Source of the DNA: Prorocentrum cordatum
Taxonomy: Eukaryota; Sar; Dinophyceae; Prorocentrales; Prorocentraceae
NCBI GenBank assembly: GCA_963575745.1
Contig: CAUYUJ010005716.1
Coordinates: forward strand, 1 to 57,500
DNA: 57,500 nucleotides
Direction: 5' to 3'
A program made the position numbers and the translations under genes. Below, one piece after another: positions 11,201-21,400 of the stretch (position 1 is its first letter; each line of letters starts with the position of its first letter). Under the pieces are notes generated by a model that saw nothing but the letters and a program-made list of their open reading frames with translations, ran no database searches and had not been told where the DNA came from.

Positions 11201-11632
11201 AGCAGTAGCCTGAGTTATGGCTTCGAGGCTGACTTCCCTTACACGACGTTCTCGTTCGTGTCCTGAATTCTCGGGTCCCTTGGGAAAGTCAAGGGTATCG
11301 AGATCAGGAAGGAAGGAGGGCTGACGTCCTGTGTGTGCCTGATATGGCGATACTCCGTTATAAAACGTAAACGCATTAGTAACGAAGATGCCTTCCGCCA
11401 ATATTCTAGTGAATACAACAGGGATGTTGTGTCTATTCAATTCTTCCTCAATCATGTGGAGGACGCCTCTGAGAATGCCGTTTCGTGACTCAATTGAAGT
11501 CGCGTGTTGGCCCGGTGCTCGGATACGAAGTTCCGCGCCCTTATTGGCCATCATGCTTTTAGCGGCCTCATTATTCAGGGCGCCTTCTCCATCTGAGTAT
11601 AAAACTTTGAAGGGTCCGTGATAGGCAATCCA
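8255..11632 (-). CDS. Element 1 pol, second part: integrase C-terminal half, reverse transcriptase, RNase H
   Basis: Continues the integrase frame directly after the TGA at 11633-11635; the first ATG in frame is at 11554. Integrase residues seen are SDGEGAL before that ATG and SIESRNG after it, supplying the second Asp and the Glu of a DDE site. A long acidic linker follows. Counting from the ATG, the reverse transcriptase has MDIDKAF near residue 638 and HVDD near 741 in place of the usual YVDD. RNase H has HSDSGY near 891, AAEALAA near 950, IDAESVY near 1000 and ADGHTKG near 1051, matching its D-E-D-D plan. Reverse transcriptase copies the element RNA in cytoplasmic particles, RNase H removes the template, and integrase inserts the cDNA. 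Four GNRA hairpins in this ORF (8779, 9566, 10465, 10872) fall in three different codon phases. The frame ends in TAG. Confidence in the family is high; activity is unknown. Confidence 0.9.
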   Translation of the reverse strand, partial: WIAYHGPFKVLYSDGEGALNNEAAKSMMANKGAELRIRAPGQHATSIESRNGILRGVLHMIEEELNRHNIPVVFTRILAEGIFVTNAFTFYNGVSPYQAHTGRQPSFLPDLDTLDFPKGPENSGHERERRVREVSLEAITQATAVAKTNRALRAKTTPDGARLYSSGDLVDYHRPTATKDDHGGWNGPFPVIRNVPERGHIVVKAGSREVIVMHPDARHTLYIECLLTRELGMDNMAMQTVLAYVAHLSAGKPAKVFGYIPDYKGNLNLSDDSKFHPRVHQALQYLVRNYFRVEHVVAVRLAKSVSSLPAVKYATGSTLIHYDNDISPAFHYYECVGTGLNISQITGSTHSRLIQCLTSRVPSLGFHDDLAKYQHPSNTSGEHESLGNRPSPDTPDASSPSEGRLSTIYEENEEHNIEAMMLEEWYDELRMDLHPTTITDDYLYCVPTTMLPDQCVLVSAFADEDDITSSDMLGDEPNSCESCLVSLCSNTNDESYSLDSDEYGPYVELCFTSEMSKIVLDQTQLAQLETDMVATMRVYVSNAAKRAVVVKEDDLLTKADIAAHPKEVSEALYTELKIWIDNRCFEMYDLSKASNIMTSRYVYKWKFVKMGTESVKTIRLRLVLRGFMDTEAFDVETFSGTARRQSQRLLASEAACHPEWILASMDIDKAFLKGLTYEELAHATGEGTRMVCFTLPPGSAQVLRTLPGFSSYDESRHCLRCLKPGTGTKDAPRAFSLKLRTTTRAIGLSPTSYDPEFEFSQDLLTAKHVDDINMTGLEKHIDDYVQRVEKVFGKCKLNKHTYTNCAVRYTKNDQGDVIMDQDEYIKQLRPITHPELTGAAADAKATKLITDMFVSLRGALAYALLTQIWLMVYVVSLQKIQEPTNLQVRRLNAVTRKLISSPKRITFPRMKPTNEVDIHSDSGYRKLTGEEDDETKGYGIRGANVLRRGNSPQGKSVVHLCDGLCKSHRLQVRSSYAAEALAAAHNLDECYPTLITLHELKAGALTPRQLRDMREVGGLAIKVSLTIDAESVYKSLSSRDLKIPTERTLLRHISWIRKLMDIGIVHNVQWCDTRDMTADGHTKGSIDRELLLEVMSGTQSFKYDVKQFVPFRGPEDRDKPKSNQF

Positions 11633-11635
11633 TCA
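11633..11635 (-). other. In-frame TGA splitting integrase
   Basis: The codon TGA lies between AYHY and WIAYHG in an otherwise continuous integrase frame (13078-8255). Both sides are in the same phase and together provide the integrase catalytic residues. It could be a nonsense mutation (TGG to TGA is one change), a readthrough site, or a sequencing error. Confidence 0.8.
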
Positions 11636-13078
11636 GTAGTGGTAGGCATCGATGATTGCGTCGCGTTCTCTGTCGGAAATTTCAAGGCCTGCTGCCAGGC
11701 GAATACAACGATCCATAATATGAAATATGGTCCGTTTCTTGTAAAACATGAAGTCTATTTCCCCTTCATCGAGCCAGTTACCAGGGAGGCTTACCGATGG
11801 TAATGTCGAGTTTCCTGGACGTTCCCATGCTCTACATTCCCGACAGGTGTCGCATATTTCCTTGATCATGTTCAGTCGAACGCTATCAAGCCCCACCTTT
11901 TCGAGGATTAGCCTCATCTTTGGCTCCTTCGCATGATACCATCGCAGATGCAATTTTCGGAGTTCCTTTTTCACAACATGGGGTTCGTGACTACGGAGAC
12001 TCTGTAGACTGCGTTGGATGTCAAATCTCGTCCAGTCGGGTAGTCGTGGAGCCCCAGAGCCGGTGGAGGCAAGGGGGTTCCTTGTAGCTCTGCTTAGTTG
12101 ATCCCCTGTGTTGACTGCGTCTGGAGGTGGTGGTACGCCTTGTAGACGTCCGCGGCGGGCCGCTACCTGTGGCGTATCGCTAGAAGATGCAGAAGGCGTG
12201 TTTCCACGCTCGGGGGCGTCTCGTAGCAGGTCGTAGCTGCTGGTACCAGATGTCGGATCGACGTTGCCGAAGGAACGTGGTCGTGGTGGCCTGGCGTGTG
12301 CGCCTTGGCGGCCACCTGAAGCTGAAGCTTGGCCCTCACCAGGTTTGGGTAAGGGTTTCCACCAAGCTGGCACGGCTTTGCCTTCGGGGTCGTGGTCGTC
12401 TGGTAGTTTAAATGGTTCAGCAAAACGACATTTACCAGGTTCGGTATCAAGGTGGTTCTTAACACCCTTGCTTCTCGTAAGATCCCTTTGGCATGCTGGA
12501 CATGGCCAATATACAGAGATGGAGTCATGATATTTGCACTGCGTAGGGTCTCTGTTATGGCTAGGACTGTCCTTTCGGACGTTGTCGATGCATGCCTGGC
12601 ACGTAGCCACCTTTGGGATGATACGATCACCGATGCGTCTCATACCTTCACCTGGTTCAGCTTGCTCAGGAAGGTCGGCAGGATAAGCATGTGCAGTATT
12701 TATAGGCGCGTTTCCGCGCGTGGTGTCAATGGCTTTCGCCAAGTAGACGGCTTCCACGAAGGCAGACTGCAGTCGTCGTGTGTATTTTTGTGCCAGTGAA
12801 AGCTCGGTGTTGCACGGTTGTGCGTGCACATGCTGACCGTTGCACTTGAGTCGCTCAAAGGGTTTAAGAATTGTCTTGTCGTTGCTGGTGATTTTTGTCG
12901 GCTTCTTAATATAGTCACCAGTCGTATCTTTAAGTCCAGTAGCGCATTGATCAATGCGCACGGTCGTGATGTGTGGTCGGTTGGCAAGCTTCGTCCATGG
13001 AGAGATATCGTCCACCCATGTTCCTGTCGGTTGTTCGCGTATAAACCACCTCTGAGCATCATCTTGGGTAACAGCAAT
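11633..13078 (-). CDS. Element 1 pol, first part: methyltransferase-like tail, zinc-binding region, integrase N-terminal half
   Basis: Open from just after a TAA at 13079-13081. The first part (FIREQPTGTWVDD, then DQCATGL) continues the methyltransferase-like module encoded one frame away upstream, so translation must change frame between about 13078 and 13050 (-1), or an indel has broken the gene. Near the C-terminus, an H-x3-H-like segment (LHLRWYHAKE) followed by CDTCREC resembles the zinc-binding head of copia integrases. EIDFMFYKK then provides the first catalytic Asp. The frame stops at TGA in the middle of the integrase core and resumes without a shift. Hairpins at 12196 and 12706 are read as xGNxP here. 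Confidence 0.8.
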   Translation of the reverse strand: MAVTQDDAQRWFIREQPTGTWVDDISPWTKLANRPHITTVRIDQCATGLKDTTGDYIKKPTKITSNDKTILKPFERLKCNGQHVHAQPCNTELSLAQKYTRRLQSAFVEAVYLAKAIDTTRGNAPINTAHAYPADLPEQAEPGEGMRRIGDRIIPKVATCQACIDNVRKDSPSHNRDPTQCKYHDSISVYWPCPACQRDLTRSKGVKNHLDTEPGKCRFAEPFKLPDDHDPEGKAVPAWWKPLPKPGEGQASASGGRQGAHARPPRPRSFGNVDPTSGTSSYDLLRDAPERGNTPSASSSDTPQVAARRGRLQGVPPPPDAVNTGDQLSRATRNPLASTGSGAPRLPDWTRFDIQRSLQSLRSHEPHVVKKELRKLHLRWYHAKEPKMRLILEKVGLDSVRLNMIKEICDTCRECRAWERPGNSTLPSVSLPGNWLDEGEIDFMFYKKRTIFHIMDRCIRLAAGLEISDRERDAIIDAYHY

Positions 13079-13581
13079 TTACCACAATAGATTATGTGTG
13101 GTAAGTCTTCTCTGTGGTGCTGTTCCCAAGTGTTATAGTTGACTTTGTAGTTATAGTAAGATGGTGGTCCTGTGGTGCGGCAGCTGGGTTGCAGTATGGC
13201 AACTCGTACGTAGCATATCTTGAAGTAGTGATCTATCACCAGCTGCACCGAGGGGTCTCCCAGGTCGACATATGTAGTCTTGTCCAAGTTGCCGCCTGAG
13301 GACAGTCCCCTTGAGAAGGCAAGCTCTGAGATGCCACCCTCACCACCACAAAGCTCCAACATATCCACGCAATTATTATGGCCATAGCATAGTGTAGCAA
13401 CTATGCTGTATATGTCAGCGTGTGTGTCGGGCATAGATGTGGGGAGGGCAAGGAACAGGTCATCGTCCTCGTCGGAGCTTATCAGCTCGACAGGGGCGTC
13501 AGTACTCCAGGTTGCCATAAGATCCTGTCCGAGTCCTGACAAGTCGTCGCCGCAATCGTCATTTCCGTCTTCAACGTGCTT
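13050..13581 (-). CDS. Element 1 methyltransferase-like module (SAM-binding part)
   Basis: In frame with the upstream ORF across the TAA at 13582-13584; the first ATG-initiated part starts at 13542. The segment MLELCGGEGGISELAF resembles motif I of cytosine-5 and other Rossmann methyltransferases. VDLGDPSVQ may supply the acidic residue that contacts SAM, and LQPSCRTTGPPS sits where the catalytic-loop motif would be, but it is not a canonical PCQ. Retroelement-borne cytosine methyltransferases have been reported in dinoflagellates, which supports the type of call but not activity. The formal open frame runs on to 12700. From about 13050 the recognisable protein continues in the other frame, so I end the feature there. 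The target (DNA or RNA) is not known. Confidence 0.65.
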
Positions 13582-14997
<1,416 letters not shown>

Positions 14998-15036
14998 CAG
15001 GCAAGACGACGAGGGGGCGACGTCGCCCTGCCATCT

Positions 15037-15480
15037 TCAAGATGAAGAAGATGTGCCTACAATATCTTCCAACATCTGGGCTTCCCTCAGATGCTGGAGC
15101 TCAGCACTGCAGCGCGCCGTGGCCTCAGAGGCGGATTGCTCCGCAAATGCTGTCAGCATCGATGGATTATCCATCAGCTGTTTCAGCACGCCTTTGGACC
15201 TAGCGTCGCTGACCGTATGCAATTCACGACTAGTGTATCCCATCACTAGTTTACGGCGGGACTGCACAGCGTCCATGGGTACACTACCACCATGCTTGGC
15301 CAGTGTCCTGGCAACAAAACAATCGAACGTCTCGAGATCGTCGATGTTGTCGCCTCGCATGGTGGCCTTGGCGAGCGTCTCCATCAACCCCTGGGGCAGG
15401 TTTCCCTGCAAGTGATTGCGCTCCTGCGCTGGGGTCGGCTCGCCTGTCAGCACTGTCTGGAAGGACGTGCTGCTTGAGCT
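15037..15480 (-). CDS. Element 1 ORF3, Ser-rich and helical, unknown function
   Basis: This is the direct continuation of the 2,079-codon frame after one TAG. There is no ATG near its beginning (the first plausible alternative is a GTG at 15453), so it is probably reached by readthrough or is the remainder of a longer protein cut by a mutation. The product (about 147 residues after the stop) is mostly predicted helix and ends in a Ser run. It carries one xGNxP hairpin site at 15396. It ends with TGA at 15037-15039, after which the frame stays open into ORF4. I recognise no domain. Confidence 0.5.
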   Translation of the reverse strand, partial: SSSSTSFQTVLTGEPTPAQERNHLQGNLPQGLMETLAKATMRGDNIDDLETFDCFVARTLAKHGGSVPMDAVQSRRKLVMGYTSRELHTVSDARSKGVLKQLMDNPSMLTAFAEQSASEATARCSAELQHLREAQMLEDIVGTSSSS

Positions 15481-15498
15481 CTAGGCGGGTTGCCCCGC
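15481..15498 (-). other. Hairpin abutting a TAG stop
   Basis: A perfect GCGGG/CCCGC stem with a GCAA loop (15485-15498) is followed after one base by TAG (15481-15483). The stem therefore encodes the last residues of the 2,079-codon ORF (AGQPA). Readthrough signals normally lie downstream of a stop, so the placement may be coincidental. Confidence 0.6.
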
Positions 15499-18400
15499 AG
15501 CTCCAAAACAATCACACCTGATCGACAGATGCCCTGACGGCAACTTCGTCGTCGGCATGATTTTGGAGCCTTCCGGGAGCTCCACCTTGACCTGCCCCTT
15601 ACCAGGGAATATCAGCTTTTCCTGGCCTCGTTCAAGCACGATGATCGTGCGTTTGTCCTGCATACTATCGAGACCTAGGATGGCTGGCAGGTCCTTTCCA
15701 CAGCCTGACACAATGTTCGTCTTGTATGAATCGTGTTGGGCTGACCCCTGGTACTCGCAGGCAATGCTAAATATGCCTACGGTATCCGCTGGGGCCGACC
15801 CCTCTCCCACTCCGTTGATATGCAAACGAGAGCGGGGCTCGAATGTACAAGCACGACCATGTGACTCAGCAGCCTGAACGAACTTACGGCTCGTGTTCTC
15901 GCCCATGATGTTGATCTTCGAACCGACGTCGATGAGTACGGAATTTCCACCATCATCCAAGAACGTCTTACTCGGCTGCTTGATGTGCACAGTTTCTGAA
16001 GTGTCGGCTGTGTCGGTAGGCGGGTTTCCCCGCGGCACATTCGTACTCCCTGGCGGGTTACCCCGCACGACACTGGCATGCGACTCGCTCTCGGCCGTGC
16101 GTGCCAGGTCAATGTGCTGGAAGTACGACACGTGCTGGGCGTGATCACCACGCTCCTCCCGCCAGTTGGCATACTCATCACGTATGCTCATATACTGCTC
16201 GCGGGTAGTGCGCCTTATCAGCGTTAGGTACGAGTGAAGGGCGATGTCTTGCAGCCCTTCGTTCACGACGTGATCCCGGTACCGCAGCCACTCCTCGAAC
16301 TCCTCATTCGTCGCTGAGATGTTGACGGCCCTGGCTGCTGCTGCTGACGCCGCTGAGGATTCTGATAGGTCTAACGACGGACTATCAGTTTCAGGATTAT
16401 TGGCATCTAGCATAAACGTTGTGTGTGTATTATCCATCTGATTCTGGAAATGTCGCACACGCAACTCGCGCAGCTGATCAGGGTCCAATGACATCTCAAC
16501 CTCGCCTCCGCTCTGGGGAGACATCTGAGGAGTATCCTGCAGGTTTCCCTGCTGAGGCGCCGTCATCGGGATAAGCTGATCGAAATATCCCGTTGCCATA
16601 GGCGGCCTTACCTCTTCAGGCAGGTGTCCCTGCTGGTGTGACGAAGCTGTCTGCATAGCTAGCATCCTGGCCGTCATCTCCTCCACCATGCTCCTTAGCT
16701 CCCGCAGCTCCCTCATTGACTGCTCGGGAGTCTGACTAAGGGAGCCAGTCCATGGGAAGGGCGATGTTATAATGCCAGGTGCACGACAGATCGCACATGG
16801 TGGCTGCTGTGGATCTCCCTCACGCTGGTTTGTCACGTGGCCCACCACGTTAGAATTCCAGCATCCCTCGTGGAATAGGTGATTGCACCTCAGGCGATAC
16901 ACACTATCCCTGGGCTGAAATTCTTCGAGGCATACAGCACAGGTGTCCTCCATCCCAGTAAAGACTTCTACGTCTGCTACCCTGGGATATACCCGCCGCT
17001 GCCTCTCCAGTACCGTCTCGGAGGGCATGAAGGCTGATGGGGGAGTCCCCGTTAGGTCCATCACCTCCGGCCCTTCGACATTTGGCATGGAAGTGGTAGG
17101 AGTCACGGCGGGCGAGTTTCCTCGCAAAGGTGAGCCCCTATTCCGCACCACATCGAGTGCAGCTGCACGCGACTGGTCCCGTACACTTTGCACCGCCTGC
17201 CTCCTCATGAAACATGCCTGCTGAGTGTGGTGCGTCTGCCTGATGTAGTCAGGCACGCCCCCACTGCCAGACGATATTGAATGGGCAGTGGGTTGTACAA
17301 CCACCTCTGGTGATGTTGGGGAAGGCATGAAGGCCATGTGCGGGCACATGGAGTGGTCACTGCAGCGCACATTGGTGAGGTTATGCATCTGATCCGCCAA
17401 TTCCCGAACAAATTTGTTCGGGACCCTTGTACCGTCAGGGTATAATGGCGGATTCATCTGCGTGGGTGGTGGCCTCTGGCCCTGAGACATGCTCGGATGG
17501 GCGTTGAACGCCGGGATAAAGGCTCGTTGCCGAGCGGGGTCCCGTGGGTTGGGACCCTCCGGTTCCCAGGACCAGGCTGGCCTCCACCTCTGCCCACTTG
17601 GGTGAGGCAGATTATGGTTCTGCACCTGCTGTACCGCGGCCGCCACTCTTGAGCGATAGTCGTCGGGTATACCTGCCCTGCGGTGGCTTGGTGTACCAGG
17701 CAGGTTTCCTTGCTGACTCGTTGGCGTGCCGGGCGGCATCATGTTGAGGAGGGCTGTGCTGTGATCAGCCCTAGCCGCAGCTAACCTCTCCATGAGTGTG
17801 CCGTTTACTGCAGGGCGAACAGGTGTCCCAAATGGGGATTGTGCTGGCGGAGTGCCCGCTGGAGTCATGCCCCTTGGAGTGTGCATGCTCTGTGTGGGGC
17901 TTGCGTGCATTGGCTCGAACCGAGCAGGTCCGCTTGTAGGCAGGTTTCCCTGCATGGCTTGACGATTTCTCGTGGCCATAGCGGACATTGCTCCCTGGCC
18001 TGCGGCCCAGGGATCCTGCTGGTACAGCCTGTCCGCCAGCTGTTCTACCTGGTCAGGGTTCAGCGCAGCTGCAATCTGATCCAGGTCTGAAGTACTTATG
18101 GCCTGCCAAGACACGGCGCTCGGCCCTTGGCTTGGGGCACGGCTTGGAGCCGCGCTCCCGGCCTCACTCTCGGTGATCATAAAGATCCGAAAGATCTCAG
18201 GCTGGTTTCCCAGCTGGGTGGGGCTGCAGTGGTCCCCAACGTCCCTGTGGAGGTAGACCATGGCTGGATCAACGCCCTCTTGGTCTCGGGACCACTTGTA
18301 CTTAACGCTGGAATCACCAACATCAGCCCACCTATCTGGGGCAGTCATCATACTGACAGAGACTCGCGCACGGCGGATCCCCAAATATTCAGGGTTGCGC

Positions 18401-21400
18401 CATTGCCTTCCAGTGGTCAGGTCCTCTACATGGGAAATGTAATGCGGTTCAATGATACCGTTATCTCCCTCGGACAAGAGGACTCCGTTATCGGACCAAC
18501 AGAACTTTAAACCATCTTGTATGGCCTTGCGCCACTCTACAAAGATGATGAGGTCTGATTCTGGGCCCCACCCACTGTTCACGGCACGGCGGCGCAATGT
18601 CGGCACGAAGTGGATGTGTGAACGGCCTGTCCCCGTTTTCTTCGTGTTGTGCTCAGGTCTACAGGACAGGCCGTGCCACATAATGCCTTCGAAAGCGTGC
18701 CATCGAGTGCCATGCATGGCGACTTCAGGGTATTTGGCCGGTCTCCCGGCGGGTTCGTCGCACAGTACAATGTAGCTGTACAGCGACCATGGAGCCTTCA
18801 ATTTCCATGAATGCCCCTGAGAGGCGCGGACGAAGATAGCAGGCTCGCCAGAGTCCCGCATTAGCACCTTGAATTGAAGGCGCTGTTTTTCTTCTCCGTC
18901 TGGTTCACAAACATGAACAACTTCCATCATGATGGCTGCGAGTTGGTCAACCGAGCGACCATACAACTGCTCGCTAATAACTTTGGCCTCTTCATAAGTG
19001 TGCCTCGAGTGACTTGTGTTCCAAGGGAAGTTCTCCACGAGGTCCACGAGGTTGATCCAACCGTCATGATCATCAAAAGATTTCAGGCGCCACGCAGGAT
19101 TATGTGGCTTATCTGGCGCATGTCTACATATCCTGCTGATAGCTTTGCTTAACCTTTTAAGAGTATCATTGGATCTGGGAAGAATTCCGGCCTTCCTGCA
19201 TTCTTTCATGAGTGGCTCATCCACCGAACGTATCGGTGGGAGCTTCCGAAGTGCCAGTCTACCCCTGATCAGATCTGGAGTCCCACTAGTGAAGGATGTG
19301 TCTCCTGGGTGGTGCAGCTGAACTGCTGGCGGGTTTCCCCGCATCGGAGCCTCTGTTGCTGAAGAGGCTGCGGCTCCTGAAGAGGAGGAAGCTGCGGCAG
19401 CAGCGCCTGGCGGGTTTCCCCGCGGAGATGCGCGACTGGCGCTGCCCCTGATCTTCGGCACCCAGTTACCCCTCGACATAGCACCTTCATCGGACCTCCT
19501 GGAACGAGCCGCCACAGGCGAAGCTGGCGCAGGTGCATACTCACTGCGCTCGAAAGCTGCCGCCCGTTCCGCAATGGACTTGCTGCGGCTAAGCGAACGT
19601 CCTCGTTCCTCAGTGGGGTCCTGGGGTTGCTGCTCGGGCACAGATGCTGGTATAGGAGCTGTGCGTTTCGGCGCCGGAGGCGGCTTAGGTGTCGGGGGTT
19701 CACTCTTGGCCTTCGAAGTTAGTGGGAGTGGGGGCTTTCTAGCCCCCTTCATGTAGAGCTTGCTGGAATCCTCCAGCATCTTGCGAGTTGCCTCGCGTGT
19801 GCGTTCATCTACTGTCTGAATACGCTCCTCATCTTCCGCCACACGTTGAGCCTTTGTCTCGTCCTTGATGATCGGCTCCGGTTGCTGGGACTGGCTAGAT
19901 ACGCCAGGCGAGTTTCCTCGCATACCAGGAAGACTAAAGAGCGCGTCTTTCTCTTCCTGGGTCATGGCTACCATTCCCCTTGGAGCCGGAGTAGGTTTCT
20001 CTTCTTCTTTCGGATCCAAGTGGCCCAAGATCCCGAGACGACTACTCACTGCTGCGATCTCTTCCGGTGTCATCGGGTCAAGTGGCGGATGGCCCTCCTT
20101 AGGAGGGGTTTTGCCCCTGTTGGGGCTCAGGCCTTCGTTGTTTCCAACGGGGCATCCTGGCCTGTGATTCTGGAACGGCTGGGAACAAGGACCACATGCA
20201 GCGTGAGGCCTATACTGCTTGCGAGCCGCGATAATATCTCGCAACTGGGCCCGCGCTTCTTGAATTTCAGGGCGGCGGATGTTTGTTGCAAGCTGATAGC
20301 CTCCACGGATGGGTCTGCCATCGCCGTCCCTATAGGCAGGATTGCCCTGGCCGAAGGCCGAGTGTTCCCCTTTTCGGCGTCGTGGGTCGTTGTATGGAAG
20401 TAGCTGGCCACCTCTTCTGGCAGCGTGTTCCTTTGGGCCAGCCTGTCTCCAATCACGAGGGAGTCGAGCCTGAGGATGTGGCTCTCCTCTGACGCGCGCA
20501 TGGGAACGAGATCTTCTGGTGTTCTCATCAGAAGAGGCTGCTGATGCAGCAGGAGCGGCACCCGTTGGAGGTGCTTGAGGAGGCTCCTCTGCGATCCCGG
20601 GTGGATCGCTCGATGGAGGCAGGTCTCCCTGCTGGGTGGAGCTAGGCGCAAGTGGCTCTTGTGCCGATGGTGATGATGGTTCAGACTCATCAGGGTCGAA
20701 ATCGACCTCTTCCTCACCAGTCACGTCCATCATGAGGATGGTGACGTCATCCTCATCTAACCCACAACCATCGCCTTCTACTTCTTCTGATGTCGAACTA
20801 CCAATTATGATGGCCATTGGCGCATCTGGTAAAGGCAGGTTTCCCTGCATGGCCGGCGTCTGGCCGTCACTCGGCTGTCCTGGAGTAGGAGGCACAGTCG
20901 TCGGCTCAGGGTCATCGACGAGCATAGGCTGCCTAGCAATGTTACGCATGGCCGTATGGTTTGGCCTCATCCCCAGCTCCTGGAGATTCCATCCTGGCGG
21001 GGGAAGATCATGACCACGCATAGCCATTGCCATTTCCAGGGCACGACGCCATCTACCATGGGAGTATACTAAGTGTCGTTGCACTTCCTGAGGATTTATA
21101 CTGTCAATGAGAGACAAAGCTGCCAAGAGTAGCTCTGAGCTACCGCAAGCATCATTATCATTATCTGTCATAATACCAGCTTCAATTTGTTCTTGACTCT
21201 CAGGATATGCAATTGCAAGTATCTCATGCATCCACATGAGGGTCTGCAAAAGTGTACGCGGTCCATATTCGCCTGGAGCAAGCGAACCAGGAGGTATGAA
21301 CGGAGAACCTGGTTCACCTGCAATGAAGGCCTGAACAAATGCTTGAGACTCCATTTCAATTAAGTCTTCAATAGTATGGGGATATTCTCCCAGCAGAAAA

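Noticed and set aside
20108-20122. GGGG/CCCC stem with a CAAAA loop (and similar imperfect stems near 11808, 19461, 20336, 22513 and 23053) as further GNRA hairpins
   Set aside because: Stem or loop does not fit the consensus; they may be decayed members but cannot be separated from chance.
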